Notes: generated by a model not told the origin, from the letters alone. DNA of 64,000 nt from Streptomyces sp. SID12488 (GCF_010548275.1 NZ_JAAGLT010000020.1:1-64000); one strand, 5' to 3'; positions 50,803 through 59,480 are shown, counted from the stretch's first letter. Made by a program: numbers and translations.

Positions 50803-51846
50803 ATGACCGAACTGCGGACCTTCCCACTGCCCCCGACCGTCGAAGGCAGCGACGCCGACCGGTTACTCGGTCAGGCGCTCGTCGCCGCCTGGCAGGTCGA
50901 CGGTATCTTCCAGATCCAGGCCACTCCCGACCAGGATGCTGCCATCGGACGAGCCCTGGACGCGTCCAGAGCCTTCGTCGGCCTCCCGCTCAAGGAGAAG
51001 GCCCAGTTCGTCTCCGACCTCACCTACAGCGGATATGCCGCGTCCTGTGAGGAGGAGACGGCCGGGGAGAAGGACGGTTCGGAGCTCTTCACCGTCTGTC
51101 CCGACATCCCCGAGGACGACCCCCGCTTCCTCGACAGGTGGCCGTGTCACGGCCCCACCCCCTGGCCGTCCGTCGAGTACGCCGCAGCCATGAAGGACTA
51201 CATGGTCGTCGTCGGAGACATCGGCCACCGGCTGCTCCAGCTGACCGCGCTGGGTCTCGGCCTGGACGACATGGAGCACTTCACGCGGCTCACCAACGAC
51301 GGCTGGCATCACATGAGGGTGCTGCGCTTCCCGGCGGCCGACACCACCTCCGAGCACGGTATCGGCTCCCACACCGACTACGGTCTCCTCGTCATAGAGG
51401 TCCAGGACGAGGTCGGCGGCCTCTACATCCGGCCGCCCGTCCCCGGCGAGACCCGCGGTCGCAACTGGCTGCCCGGCGAGTCCATGGCCGGGCGCCACGA
51501 GAACGAGGACCCCTGGACCTTCGTCCCCCCGACACCCTCGGTCTTCACCGTCTTCCCCGGCGACATCATGCAGTTCATCACCGGCGGAACCCTCCTCTCG
51601 ACCCCGAACAAGGTGCGCCTGGCCGACCGTGAGCGATTCACCGTGGCGTACATCCACGAGCCGTCGTTCCAGGCCGTCGCCCGCCCCCTGGACGCACCCG
51701 AGGCGGACGACTTCATCCATTACGGCACGCACTTCACCAACATGCTCATGCGCTGCTGTCCCGACCACTGGACCACCGCGCGCATCGAGCGGGAAGACCG
51801 GCTCGCCGTTCTTGAGCGGCTCCGCAAGGAAGCCCTCAACTCTTGA
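50803..51846 (+). CDS. Ethylene-forming-enzyme (EFE)-like 2-oxoglutarate/Fe(II) oxygenase, atypical iron site
   Basis: A 347-residue enzyme collinear with Pseudomonas EFE, which converts 2-oxoglutarate to ethylene and CO2 and also hydroxylates L-arginine. Matching blocks: SDLTYSGYAASCEEETAG, GWHHMRVLRFP, GIGSHTDYGLLVI, VGGLYIRPPVPGE, RNWLPGES, FPGDIMQFITGG, FTNMLMRC. Residues I recall as key in EFE (Glu84, Thr86, Arg171, Arg277, Arg316) have counterparts at 84, 86, 172, 278 and 317. His190 and Asp192 are present, but the distal ligand, His268 of EFE, is Asn269 (STPNKV, codon AAC). Residue 319 is Cys where EFE has Tyr. Codon 21 is TTA, so translation should depend on bldA. A large hairpin follows. 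Confidence 0.88.
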   Translation: MTELRTFPLPPTVEGSDADRLLGQALVAAWQVDGIFQIQATPDQDAAIGRALDASRAFVGLPLKEKAQFVSDLTYSGYAASCEEETAGEKDGSELFTVCPDIPEDDPRFLDRWPCHGPTPWPSVEYAAAMKDYMVVVGDIGHRLLQLTALGLGLDDMEHFTRLTNDGWHHMRVLRFPAADTTSEHGIGSHTDYGLLVIEVQDEVGGLYIRPPVPGETRGRNWLPGESMAGRHENEDPWTFVPPTPSVFTVFPGDIMQFITGGTLLSTPNKVRLADRERFTVAYIHEPSFQAVARPLDAPEADDFIHYGTHFTNMLMRCCPDHWTTARIEREDRLAVLERLRKEALNS

Positions 51847-51869
51847 ACCGTGTCTGCCACATGCCAGAA

Positions 51870-51949
51870 GTTCCGGCGAATTCTGAAGCCGTCCAGCCGC
51901 CACCGGGCGGCCCCCCAGGCGGCTGGGCGGCTCCAGAATGTGCCGGAAC
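51870..51949. terminator. Long imperfect hairpin between convergent genes
   Basis: Two 32-nt arms (51870-51901 and 51918-51949) are complementary at 28 positions, with two of the mismatches G:U-compatible, around a 16-nt loop. It occupies the gap between the EFE-like gene and the convergent LuxR gene. It is far larger than the usual terminator stems in this window; bidirectional termination is the simplest role. Confidence 0.75.
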
Positions 51950-52026
51950 TCGGAAACCGCTCTTTCTTTTCCCTGGATTTCTGTCCTGATGTTGCTCTCG
52001 CGTTGTTCTCATGGGAATTTCCGCTC

Positions 52027-52896
52027 TCAGGGCAGTAAACCCAGGCGGCGGGCGGTCATGACCGCCTCCAGGCGCGAATGGCATCCCAGCCTCCGCATCG
52101 CGCTGCGCAGATAGCTTTTCACCGTTTCGGCCCGAAGACCGAGTTCATTCGCCACGTCGGTGTTGGTACGCCCGAGGGCGACGCACGACAGGACGTCGAG
52201 TTCTCGCGACGAGAGGACCGGGGCGCCGGAGTTCCGGGAGGCCGGTGCTCCGGCGTCGGCCAGCCTGTCGCTCAGCGCGGCGACCCTGTCGCGCAGGTCG
52301 CTGTCCGTGAGGTGCTGGGCGAGAACCCGCAGTTCGGCGTACGCCTCGCGAATCGTCTCCCACCGGGTGGACGCCGGCTCCGGTGCGCGGTCGGCGGCCA
52401 CCCCGGGCTCGTCGAGGCGGCCGAGGCGGCGCGTCACCTCGTCGCGCACCGCCAGGTTCTGTTCCAGAGCGCGAGCGGTGTCCATGACGGCGTCGACAGT
52501 CCGGTCGCCAAGACCGACGGACTGGCGCACCGCGCCGTACATCACCGCCCGTACCGTCCGGTTCACCACGACGGGGGCCGCCACGACGGCACGAATGCCC
52601 TCGGCGGCGACCATCAGGTCGTAGTGATGGCTGATCCGCTTGGAGTTCGCGTAGTCGTTGACCGCGATGGGGCGGTGCAGAGCCACCGCCTTGCCGCCCA
52701 GTCCCATGCCGAACCCGAGGGTCAAGCCCATGAGGGCTCTGGTCGAGTTCCCGGCGAACTCGGTGAGCTGGGCGTGTCGCCCTCTGGTCACGACGCCGCC
52801 GAAGGTGAGATCCACGCCGGTGGTGTGACGTAACGAGTCGATGGCCCGCCTGAGTTGGCGGTCGTCGTCCGAAACGGGGAGTGGTTTCGCTGTCAT
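52027..52896 (-). CDS. GAF-LuxR regulator with a TTA codon
   Basis: A 289-residue protein with a GAF-type sensor (about residues 10-155; SHHYDLMVAAEGIRAVVAAP) and a C-terminal LuxR helix-turn-helix (about 225-287; LSSRELDVLSCVALGRTNTD, VANELGLRAETVKSYLRSAM, RRLGCHSRLEAVMTARRLGL). The architecture matches helix-turn-helix regulators of Streptomyces catabolic and secondary-metabolism loci. Codon 22 is TTA (52831-52833), the rare bldA codon. A paralogue is at 53839. It converges on the EFE-like gene. Confidence 0.9.
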   Translation of the reverse strand: MTAKPLPVSDDDRQLRRAIDSLRHTTGVDLTFGGVVTRGRHAQLTEFAGNSTRALMGLTLGFGMGLGGKAVALHRPIAVNDYANSKRISHHYDLMVAAEGIRAVVAAPVVVNRTVRAVMYGAVRQSVGLGDRTVDAVMDTARALEQNLAVRDEVTRRLGRLDEPGVAADRAPEPASTRWETIREAYAELRVLAQHLTDSDLRDRVAALSDRLADAGAPASRNSGAPVLSSRELDVLSCVALGRTNTDVANELGLRAETVKSYLRSAMRRLGCHSRLEAVMTARRLGLLP

Positions 52897-52956
52897 ACGT
52901 TTTCCTCGGTCTGCGCGGGAGCCCGGTCTGCTCCCGACATGTGTTGCTGTGCGGGG

Positions 52957-53460
52957 TCAGCGGCCGATGGGGAGCGACAGGACGCGGTCCTCGGTCCAGT
53001 CGACGGTCAGTTCCCGGCGGGTGAAGCGCCAGACCCCCCTCGCACGCCGGTAGGAGTCGCGGTAGCGCATGGAACGCACGCGCAGTCTGGCGGCCTCGGC
53101 ATCGTCGGCGTACATCTCGTGCGCGAGGCAGTCGGTCTCTCCCGAGGCGCTGTCCCCGGCCAGCCGGACCGTGTGGCTGCCGACGAAGTGCGTGGTGACG
53201 ACGCACGGCGCCAACACGGACAGTTCGCCGGCCCAGCCGTCCCGCCCGTCGAGGACGAGGGGCGGACGGCCGGTGCCTGTCGGGAAGTTCAGCACCAGTT
53301 CGCCGTCCTCGTCGAACAGTGAGGCGAACAGCTTCGGGTTCTGCCGGTCCAGGGCGGACGCGTAGGTGTCGACGAGCCGGCGCAGGTCCTGCCGGTCCTG
53401 GGCTCCGTCCTGCCAACCGGCGTTCTTCTCAGGTGAGTTGCTCGGATCGGTAGGTGTCAC
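52957..53460 (-). CDS. SnoaL-like / NTF2-fold protein
   Basis: A 167-residue protein with the SnoaL-like fold pattern: QDLRRLVDTYASALDRQNPK, FASLFDEDGELVLNF, VVTTHFVGSHTVRLAGD, GVWRFTRRELTVDWTEDRVL. The group includes aromatic-ring dehydratases, isomerases and polyketide cyclases. A GTG start. It lies 60 bp upstream of the TTA-containing LuxR gene on the same strand and is divergent from the second LuxR gene. A substrate cannot be named. Confidence 0.82.
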   Translation of the reverse strand: MTPTDPSNSPEKNAGWQDGAQDRQDLRRLVDTYASALDRQNPKLFASLFDEDGELVLNFPTGTGRPPLVLDGRDGWAGELSVLAPCVVTTHFVGSHTVRLAGDSASGETDCLAHEMYADDAEAARLRVRSMRYRDSYRRARGVWRFTRRELTVDWTEDRVLSLPIGR

Positions 53461-53838
53461 ATGTACCGCCAGACGGATGTGGGGGGAGAGAGTGTTTCCG
53501 CGACGCCGAGGTCAGCTGCCGATGGTCTGCGAACGGGCTCGGAGCCGCCGGGCGCGCAGGGGGTGGCGCGCTGCCCTGGTGACGGGTCATACGGCTGTAC
53601 ATCCCGTTCCTTCGACCGGGAAGCGGCTTTCTACTGGCACCACCATGGGGCAAACCGTGCCGACCAGCTACCCCCGGATGAGGGGATTCCGTATGCGGCC
53701 TGTCACTCCGGTTGGAACTGACGATCAGTCAATTTGGTTTTGGTACAAGGCTCTTGACGTCGAAGGGTGCTTGCAGAACTGTTCTCCTGGCGACGGGTGA
53801 GTAGCCCCTCGGCGCACAGGGAGGGGCATGGAGCTGCG
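53461..53838. other. Divergent promoter region, SnoaL-like and LuxR-2 genes
   Basis: About 380 bp between divergent start codons. The section near 53715-53770 has an A/T-richer stretch (GATCAGTCAATTTGGTTTTG) that may hold a promoter. I see no gene or strong palindrome. An in-frame ORF starting earlier at 53767 lacks a ribosome-binding site. Confidence 0.5.
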
Positions 53839-54720
53839 GTGAGGCAAGGAGTCGACCCGGTCGTGTTTCCGGCGGAGGACAGTGCGGAGGCCGCCGCTGC
53901 CCGTGCCGCGGTGCTGGCGCTGCGCAGGGACAGCGGGATGCCTGTCGCGGGTGCGGCCTGGGTCGTCGGCCCGAAGTTGCTGCAGATCGGAGAGACCAGC
54001 GGCATGAAGTCGCCGTGCCGCAGAGGGTTCCCCGTGCCGGCGGGCGCCGGACTGATCGGGCAGGTGCTGACGACACGTCGGCTCGCCGCGGTGAGCGACT
54101 ACCGGTCGGCCCAGCAGATCAGCCATGAGTACGACTCCTTCGTCGCGGCGGAGGGGGTGCGGGCGATGGCAGCGGCACCCGTGATCGTGGGTACCACGGT
54201 ACGAGCCGCGCTCTTCGTGGGGTCGCGTGAAGCCGTACGGCTGGGTGACCGCGTACTGACCGCGGTGACCGCGGCGGCACGCGACCTGGAGCAGTTCCTC
54301 GCGACCCGCGACCACACGCACCGGCTCCTCTCGGAGGACCGGGCCGCACGAAGCCCTGCCGCGCCCCGTGACGCGGTGGCCCTGGAACAGGTGCACGAGG
54401 TCCACGCCGAGTTGCTGGACCTGACGGCGACGATCGGCGAGGGCCACCTCAAGGAGCGCTTCCACGAGGTGTGTTCCCTGCTGGAGTCGGGCTGCTGCTC
54501 CGAGCGGGCGTCACATGAGCCGGCGGCGCGCCTGTCGCCGCGCGAAGTGGACGTCCTGGCCGCGGTCGCCGCAGGTTGCACCAACCTGGAGATCTCCGGC
54601 CGGCTCGACATCGGCCTGGAGACCGTGAAGGGCTATCTGCGTTCGGTGATGCGCAAGCTCGGCACCGGCACCCGGCTCGAAGCCGTCACCGCGGCCCGCC
54701 GGGCGGGACTGCTTCCGTAG
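53839..54720 (+). CDS. GAF-LuxR regulator (paralogue of the 52027 gene)
   Basis: A 293-residue protein with the same layout as its neighbour: GAF-like sensor at about residues 20-165 (SHEYDSFVAAEGVRAMAAAP aligns with SHHYDLMVAAEGIRAVVAAP) and LuxR helix-turn-helix at about 230-292 (LSPREVDVLAAVAAGCTNLE, ISGRLDIGLETVKGYLRSVM, RKLGTGTRLEAVTAARRAGL). No TTA codon was seen. The GTG at 53839 is preceded by GGAG. The pair probably arose by duplication and may control the SnoaL and EFE-like genes together. Confidence 0.88.
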   Translation: MRQGVDPVVFPAEDSAEAAAARAAVLALRRDSGMPVAGAAWVVGPKLLQIGETSGMKSPCRRGFPVPAGAGLIGQVLTTRRLAAVSDYRSAQQISHEYDSFVAAEGVRAMAAAPVIVGTTVRAALFVGSREAVRLGDRVLTAVTAAARDLEQFLATRDHTHRLLSEDRAARSPAAPRDAVALEQVHEVHAELLDLTATIGEGHLKERFHEVCSLLESGCCSERASHEPAARLSPREVDVLAAVAAGCTNLEISGRLDIGLETVKGYLRSVMRKLGTGTRLEAVTAARRAGLLP

Positions 54721-54757
54721 AGCCGCGCTCCGTCGGTCCCCTCTCGCGCCGTTCGTC

Positions 54758-55471
54758 TCAGCCTCCGAAGCGCGACGAGCCGAGCGTCACCTGGTGACCG
54801 ACGAGGCTGATCTCGACGCCGTCCGCGGTGGCGCGCGCCGCCTCGAAGCCGACGCCCTCCGGGAGGCCGACCCGCCAGACGTTTCCGGCACTCTCCACAC
54901 CGGGGACCGTCAGGGACAGTTCTGTGCCCTGCGCCAGAAGTGTTCCCGTGGCGTTCAGGGCCGTCCCGCCGACCGTGCCCGAGACCTGGACGCGTGCCGC
55001 CTGGCCGTTCGATCCCGGCGCCCGGGAGACCCGCAACGGGCCGCCGTCGCGCGTGAGCCGGGACAACACGCCGGACAGTTCCTCGTACGAGAGGGTCAGG
55101 GTGCCGGTGACGAGGTTCGCTTCGGCACTGCGCGCCGTCAGCGACGTCACCCGCACATCACGCAGGTCCAGGTGGAGACGGTCGACGTGCAGATAGCCGC
55201 CCTGGAGGTTGGCCGTGGTGTCGATGGTGAACCGGCTCGCGGTCAGCTTCACATGGCCGAAGTTCTCGCCGGCCGCCTGGGTCAGGAAGGGAAAGCCCTG
55301 GATCGTCACGTCCACATGGCCGTCGGTGGTGTTGGCGTAGCCGTACTTCTGCTCGGCGAGCCGCGTCGCTTCCTTGTGGGCGTAGTGCACCGCGGTGCGG
55401 TCGGCGGCCGTGAACAGCGCGGCGAGCACCACGACCGTGATCAGCAGAACCTTCACCCATCGACGTCTCAC
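54758..55471 (-). CDS. DUF2993 (LmeA-like) exported protein
   Basis: A 237-residue protein with an N-terminal membrane anchor or signal (KVLLITVVVLAALFTAADRT) and a DUF2993 body: ATRLAEQKYGYANTTDGHVD, VTIQGFPFLTQAAGENFGHV. Mycobacterial LmeA, of this family, binds phospholipids and supports lipomannan elongation. GTG start at 55471. Predicted to sit outside the cytoplasmic membrane. Confidence 0.85.
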   Translation of the reverse strand: MRRRWVKVLLITVVVLAALFTAADRTAVHYAHKEATRLAEQKYGYANTTDGHVDVTIQGFPFLTQAAGENFGHVKLTASRFTIDTTANLQGGYLHVDRLHLDLRDVRVTSLTARSAEANLVTGTLTLSYEELSGVLSRLTRDGGPLRVSRAPGSNGQAARVQVSGTVGGTALNATGTLLAQGTELSLTVPGVESAGNVWRVGLPEGVGFEAARATADGVEISLVGHQVTLGSSRFGG

Positions 55472-55674
55472 GCCGATCCCCCCGTGTTGTGGTGAGCCGA
55501 GTACAGGGCGCTCACACGGAGGCCGGAGGAGACTCCAGGGTGCCGTTGGACATGGGCGGACGTCCGGTTGTTCAAAGCAGCGTCAAGGCGTCCGTCGTCG
55601 ATGGAGGGCTCGGCGGGAAACGGCAGGAAACCGCGGGGGACGCCTCGCCTGGGTGGCCGGGAGCCCAGGAGGTG

Positions 55675-56532
55675 TCAGACGGCGTCCAGCTCGGCCGACT
55701 CCTCCGCGGAGAGCACCAGGTCCACGGCAGCCGCCGAGTCACGGATCGTCTCCGGGCGGCTGGCGCCGGGGATCGGCACGACCACCGGCGACTTGGCGAG
55801 CATCCAGGCCAGGCACACGCGCTGCGGGCTGACGCCGTGGGCCGAGGCGATGCGGGCGAACGGGGCGTACGCCGAACCGAGACCGCCGGCCCGGGAGATG
55901 CCGCCGAGCGGACTCCAGGGCAGGAACGCGATGCCCAGCTCGTCGCACAGCCGCAGTTCCGGCTCGCTGGAGCGGAAGGCCGGGGAGAACTGGTTCTGCA
56001 CGGAGACCAGGCGTCCGCCGAGGATCTCGTTCGCCTGCCGGATCTGGTCCGGGTCGGCGTTGGAGACTCCGGCCATACGGATCTTGCCCTCGTCCAGCAG
56101 GTCCCGGACCGCGCCGACCGACTCCGCGTACGGGACCTTGGGGTCGGGGCGGTGGAACTGGTACAGCCCGATGGCCTCCACGCCCAGGCGGCGCAGCGAG
56201 GCCTCGCACGCCTCCTTGATGTGCGCGGGGGAGCCGTCCAGGGTCCAACTGCCGTCGCCGGGACGGAGATGTCCGCCCTTGGTGGCGACCAGGACGTCCG
56301 GGCCGCGCTCGTGGGAGGCGAGCGCCTTGGCGATGAGGCTCTCGTTGTGACCGACCTCGTCGGCGCCCCGGTGGTAGGCGTCCGCGGTGTCGATCAGTGT
56401 CAGACCTGCGTCGAGCGCGGCGTGGATGGTGGCGAGGGAACGGGCCTCGTCCGGCCGTCCCTCGATCGACATGGGCATCCCGCCCAGACCGATCGCGCTG
56501 ACCTCCACGTCACCGATGCGTCGAGTGTGCAT
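55675..56532 (-). CDS. Aldo/keto reductase
   Basis: A 285-residue (beta/alpha)8 NADPH-dependent oxidoreductase. Catalytic residues visible: Asp and Tyr in LIDTADAYHRG, Lys in VLVATKGGHL, His in LYQFHRPDPK. The cofactor region is VVVPIPGASRPETI. Substrate unknown. Stands alone, divergent from the helicase gene. Confidence 0.9.
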   Translation of the reverse strand: MHTRRIGDVEVSAIGLGGMPMSIEGRPDEARSLATIHAALDAGLTLIDTADAYHRGADEVGHNESLIAKALASHERGPDVLVATKGGHLRPGDGSWTLDGSPAHIKEACEASLRRLGVEAIGLYQFHRPDPKVPYAESVGAVRDLLDEGKIRMAGVSNADPDQIRQANEILGGRLVSVQNQFSPAFRSSEPELRLCDELGIAFLPWSPLGGISRAGGLGSAYAPFARIASAHGVSPQRVCLAWMLAKSPVVVPIPGASRPETIRDSAAAVDLVLSAEESAELDAV

Positions 56533-56695
56533 GTGCTCGTGACCTCTTCCGGGTGTCGCGAAGTAAGGGTGCGCGCTCCAGCCTTGCTCGCCGACGCCCT
56601 GAGGTCCAATAGAGGAATACGAACGCATTCAGCACCCGCGCAGCTGAATCGGGGTGCCGCCGCTGATAAAATGGGGTTCACGCTTCGACACCGCC

Positions 56696-56723
56696 GGGGC
56701 CCGTGCCAAGGGGTACGGGCCCC
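56696..56723 (+). promoter_or_regulatory. Leader hairpin before the DEAD-box gene
   Basis: GGGGCCCGTGCC and GGTACGGGCCCC form a 12-bp stem (one G:U-compatible mismatch) with the loop AAGG. It ends 35 bp before the helicase ATG. Structured leaders are common on cold-induced RNA helicase genes, so an autoregulatory or thermosensing role is possible. Confidence 0.55.
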
Positions 56724-56758
56724 GGGGCGTTGCGGGCGTCAGACCAGGAAGGTTCCTC

Positions 56759-58180
56759 ATGAACGCCAGACCGTCGGGCCCCGGACACTCCCGCGCGGGC
56801 AAGCCTCAGCAGGCTGCTCTGTCGCAGGGTGAGCTCTCCACCCCGAAGACGGTGGCCCCGGGTCTGCCGCCGGCCGCCTCGTTCGGCGCGCTCGGGCTGC
56901 CGCCGGAGCTCATGGAGACGATGACGGGCCTCGGGGTCACGGAGCCGTTCCCGATCCAGGCGGCGACGCTGCCCAACGCGCTGGCCGGCCGTGACGTCCT
57001 GGGCCGCGCGCGAACCGGCTCCGGCAAGACGCTCGCCTTCGGGCTCGCGCTGCTCGTCCGTACGGCCGGCCGGCGTGCGGAGTCCAAGCGGCCGCTCGCG
57101 CTGGTGCTGGTGCCGACCCGGGAACTCGCGCAGCAGGTCGGCGACGCGCTGGCACCGTACGCACGGACACTGAACGTACGACTGGCGACGGTGGTCGGCG
57201 GGCTGTCGATCAACCGGCAGCAGGCGGAGCTGCGGACCGGCGCCGAGGTGCTCATCGCGACCCCGGGACGGCTGACCGACCTGGTGTCGCGCCGGGACTG
57301 CGTCCTGAACCATGTGCGGGTCACGGTGCTGGACGAGGCGGACCAGATGTGCGACCTGGGGTTCCTGCCCCAGGTGTCGGAGATCATGGACCAGATCCCC
57401 TCCGACGGACAGCGGCTGCTGTTCTCGGCGACGCTCGACCGTAACGTCGACCAGCTGGTACGCGACCACCTGCACGACCCGGTGGTCGCCACGGTCGACC
57501 GGGTGGCGGGCTCGGTCACCACGATGGAACACCACGTGTTGAACATCCACGCCGCCGACAAGTACGCGACCGCGACGGAGATCGCCGCGCGCGACGGCCG
57601 GGTACTGATGTTCCTGGACACCAAGACCGGCGTGGACCAGTTCACCCGTCACCTGCGTGCCAGCGGGGTACGGGCCGGCGCCCTGCACAGCGGGAAGTCG
57701 CAGCCGCAGCGCACGCACACGCTGGGCCAGTTCAAGGACGGTGCGATCACCGTGCTGGTGGCCACCAACGTCGCTGCGCGGGGCATTCACATCGACGCCC
57801 TCGACCTGGTCGTCAACGTCGACCCGCCGGCCGACGCCAAGGACTACCTGCACCGCGGCGGGCGCACGGCGCGCGCGGGGGAGTCCGGGAAGGTGGTCAC
57901 CCTGGTCACCCCCAACCAGCGGCGCGACGTCAACCGGATGATGACCGACGCCGGGATTCGCCCGACGGTCGCACAAGTGCACTCCGGTGAGGAGAAGCTG
58001 ACCGCCATCACCGGCGCGAAGCGCCCGCCGACCGAGACGAAGACCACCACCGGCAACGCCCCCTTCCGCGGCATCGGCACCCGCCCGGGCCGCCCCGTTG
58101 CCAAGGAGTCCCGTAAAGCCACCGAGGCCCGCAAGATCGCGGACGCCCGGGCCGCGGCCCGAGTCCGCAAGGGACGCTGA
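56759..58180 (+). CDS. DEAD-box RNA helicase
   Basis: A 473-residue ATP-dependent helicase. All core motifs are present: Q motif (PFPIQAATLPNALAGRD), I (ARTGSGKT), Ia (PTRELAQQ), TPGR, II (LDEADQM), III (LFSATLD), V (ATNVAARGIHID) and VI (HRGGRTARAGESG). The C-terminus is a short basic tail rich in Lys and Arg (ESRKATEARKIADARA). It likely unwinds structured RNA in ribosome assembly or mRNA turnover. ATG at 56759 follows AGGAAGG. Confidence 0.94.
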   Translation: MNARPSGPGHSRAGKPQQAALSQGELSTPKTVAPGLPPAASFGALGLPPELMETMTGLGVTEPFPIQAATLPNALAGRDVLGRARTGSGKTLAFGLALLVRTAGRRAESKRPLALVLVPTRELAQQVGDALAPYARTLNVRLATVVGGLSINRQQAELRTGAEVLIATPGRLTDLVSRRDCVLNHVRVTVLDEADQMCDLGFLPQVSEIMDQIPSDGQRLLFSATLDRNVDQLVRDHLHDPVVATVDRVAGSVTTMEHHVLNIHAADKYATATEIAARDGRVLMFLDTKTGVDQFTRHLRASGVRAGALHSGKSQPQRTHTLGQFKDGAITVLVATNVAARGIHIDALDLVVNVDPPADAKDYLHRGGRTARAGESGKVVTLVTPNQRRDVNRMMTDAGIRPTVAQVHSGEEKLTAITGAKRPPTETKTTTGNAPFRGIGTRPGRPVAKESRKATEARKIADARAAARVRKGR

Positions 58181-58212
58181 CGCGGAGGTGAGGGAGGGGG
58201 CACCCTCGTTCC

Positions 58213-58806
58213 TCAGCCGTAGACCGGAAAGGATGCCTGGAACGCCAGGCGCCGGTCGGCCTCGTCGCCGATGCGGGCGAGGACCTCGTCGAGCGCGATG
58301 AACTCCTCCCATGCCGCTCGGCCACTGGCTTCGGTCAGCCGGGCCACGACGAGATCCTCCAGGTCGGGGACACGCTTGTTCTTCCAGATCTTGTCGGCGA
58401 GGCTGACCAGCAAGTCCTCCAGGCCGACAGGCGTGTCCGACCATGACGCGTGCGTCGCGGCGAAGCGCGCCAGGTCCGGGCTGACGCCGTGGCCCAGCAG
58501 AAGAGTCTGCCCGGCCTCCTCGTGAGCCGATCCGGGCCCGGAGAGTTCGCCGTGGTGCACTGTCTTTCCCACGTCATGAGTGGCTGCCCCGAAGAGCACC
58601 GCCTCGCGGTCGAAGTGCACAGCGGGGCAGTGCTGCTCCACCCAGTCGACCAACTGGTGCGCGACGTCGTGGACAGCGCGCAGATGAGCCGCCAGCCGGG
58701 GCGGACTTCCCAGCTCCGACAGAATTCCCGAGACACGGTCCGGCAGCGGAAGCAGGGGCGGGTCGACGGCGCCGCTCACGGCTTTCGACAGGAGTGTGTT
58801 GGTCAT
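58213..58806 (-). CDS. HD-domain phosphohydrolase-like protein
   Basis: A 197-residue protein with HD-type metal ligands: VHDVAHQLVDWVEQH, FGAATHDVGKTVHHGEL, and HEEAGQTLLLGH followed by LVSLADKIWKNKR. This layout fits nucleotide or nucleotide-analogue phosphohydrolases of the HD superfamily. It converges on the helicase gene with a 32-bp gap. Start at the ATG 58806. Confidence 0.82.
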   Translation of the reverse strand: MTNTLLSKAVSGAVDPPLLPLPDRVSGILSELGSPPRLAAHLRAVHDVAHQLVDWVEQHCPAVHFDREAVLFGAATHDVGKTVHHGELSGPGSAHEEAGQTLLLGHGVSPDLARFAATHASWSDTPVGLEDLLVSLADKIWKNKRVPDLEDLVVARLTEASGRAAWEEFIALDEVLARIGDEADRRLAFQASFPVYG

Positions 58807-58907
58807 CACCGCGCCAGGGTACTGACGGACCGCGGTGCCCTCTTGTGGTTTCCCGGCCGGCGGCGATCCGGAGGGCGAGGATCGGTGTTCGGGCTGCTGA
58901 CCGGTCG

Positions 58908-59480
58908 TCAGAGGGCGAACGCCTCGGTCAGGCGCACGCTGTAGCCGTCCTCCTCCATCAGGACGACGGTGACGCCGAAGGGGGAGGGGTGGTCGATGTC
59001 GAGCGGGATGAAGGAGTAGTCGACCGCGGCCCGGACCGGCGGGATCAGTTCGCCGCCAGGCTGGGGCTCTGGCGCGGGGAGCCACTGCGGTTCGAGCATG
59101 GCCTGGTCCGAGGGGGCGCCGGTGGTGGCCTGCTCGGCGTAAGGGAAGCGGTGCAGGGTGTGGCCGTCCTTCGTGGCGTGCACCAGGTTCAGGCACGGCG
59201 CTGGGTCGGTGACCGGCAACTCGCAGGTGGCGGCGACGTCCTGGGTCTCCCACGCGAGGACGACCTCGTCGGCACCGGCCGCCGCGGCGATGTTCGACAG
59301 CTGGGCGATACCGGTGAGCGCGTCCTTGCCGGTCTCGACGGGACGCAGCCAGATCAGGCCGACCAGTTCACCGCGGACCAGCGGCATGATGACCGGGCGG
59401 GGCACACCCCCCTCGCCCGGGCCCGCGATGTACGCGTTCCTCATCGAGGCGGCCAAGTCGTCCCAGGTCTGCGTATCCAC
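58908..59480 (-). CDS. Conserved hypothetical, downstream member of the STM4011 operon
   Basis: A 190-residue soluble protein with a GTG start after GAGAGGAAG: TQTWDDLAASMRNAYIAGPG, LVRGELVGLIWLRPVETGKD, YSFIPLDIDHPSPFGVTVVL. It is alpha/beta with no catalytic motif I recognise. It begins 25 bp after the stop of the STM4011-like gene on the same strand, so it is likely co-transcribed, but I do not remember it as part of the conserved five-gene set. Confidence 0.72.
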   Translation of the reverse strand: MDTQTWDDLAASMRNAYIAGPGEGGVPRPVIMPLVRGELVGLIWLRPVETGKDALTGIAQLSNIAAAAGADEVVLAWETQDVAATCELPVTDPAPCLNLVHATKDGHTLHRFPYAEQATTGAPSDQAMLEPQWLPAPEPQPGGELIPPVRAAVDYSFIPLDIDHPSPFGVTVVLMEEDGYSVRLTEAFAL

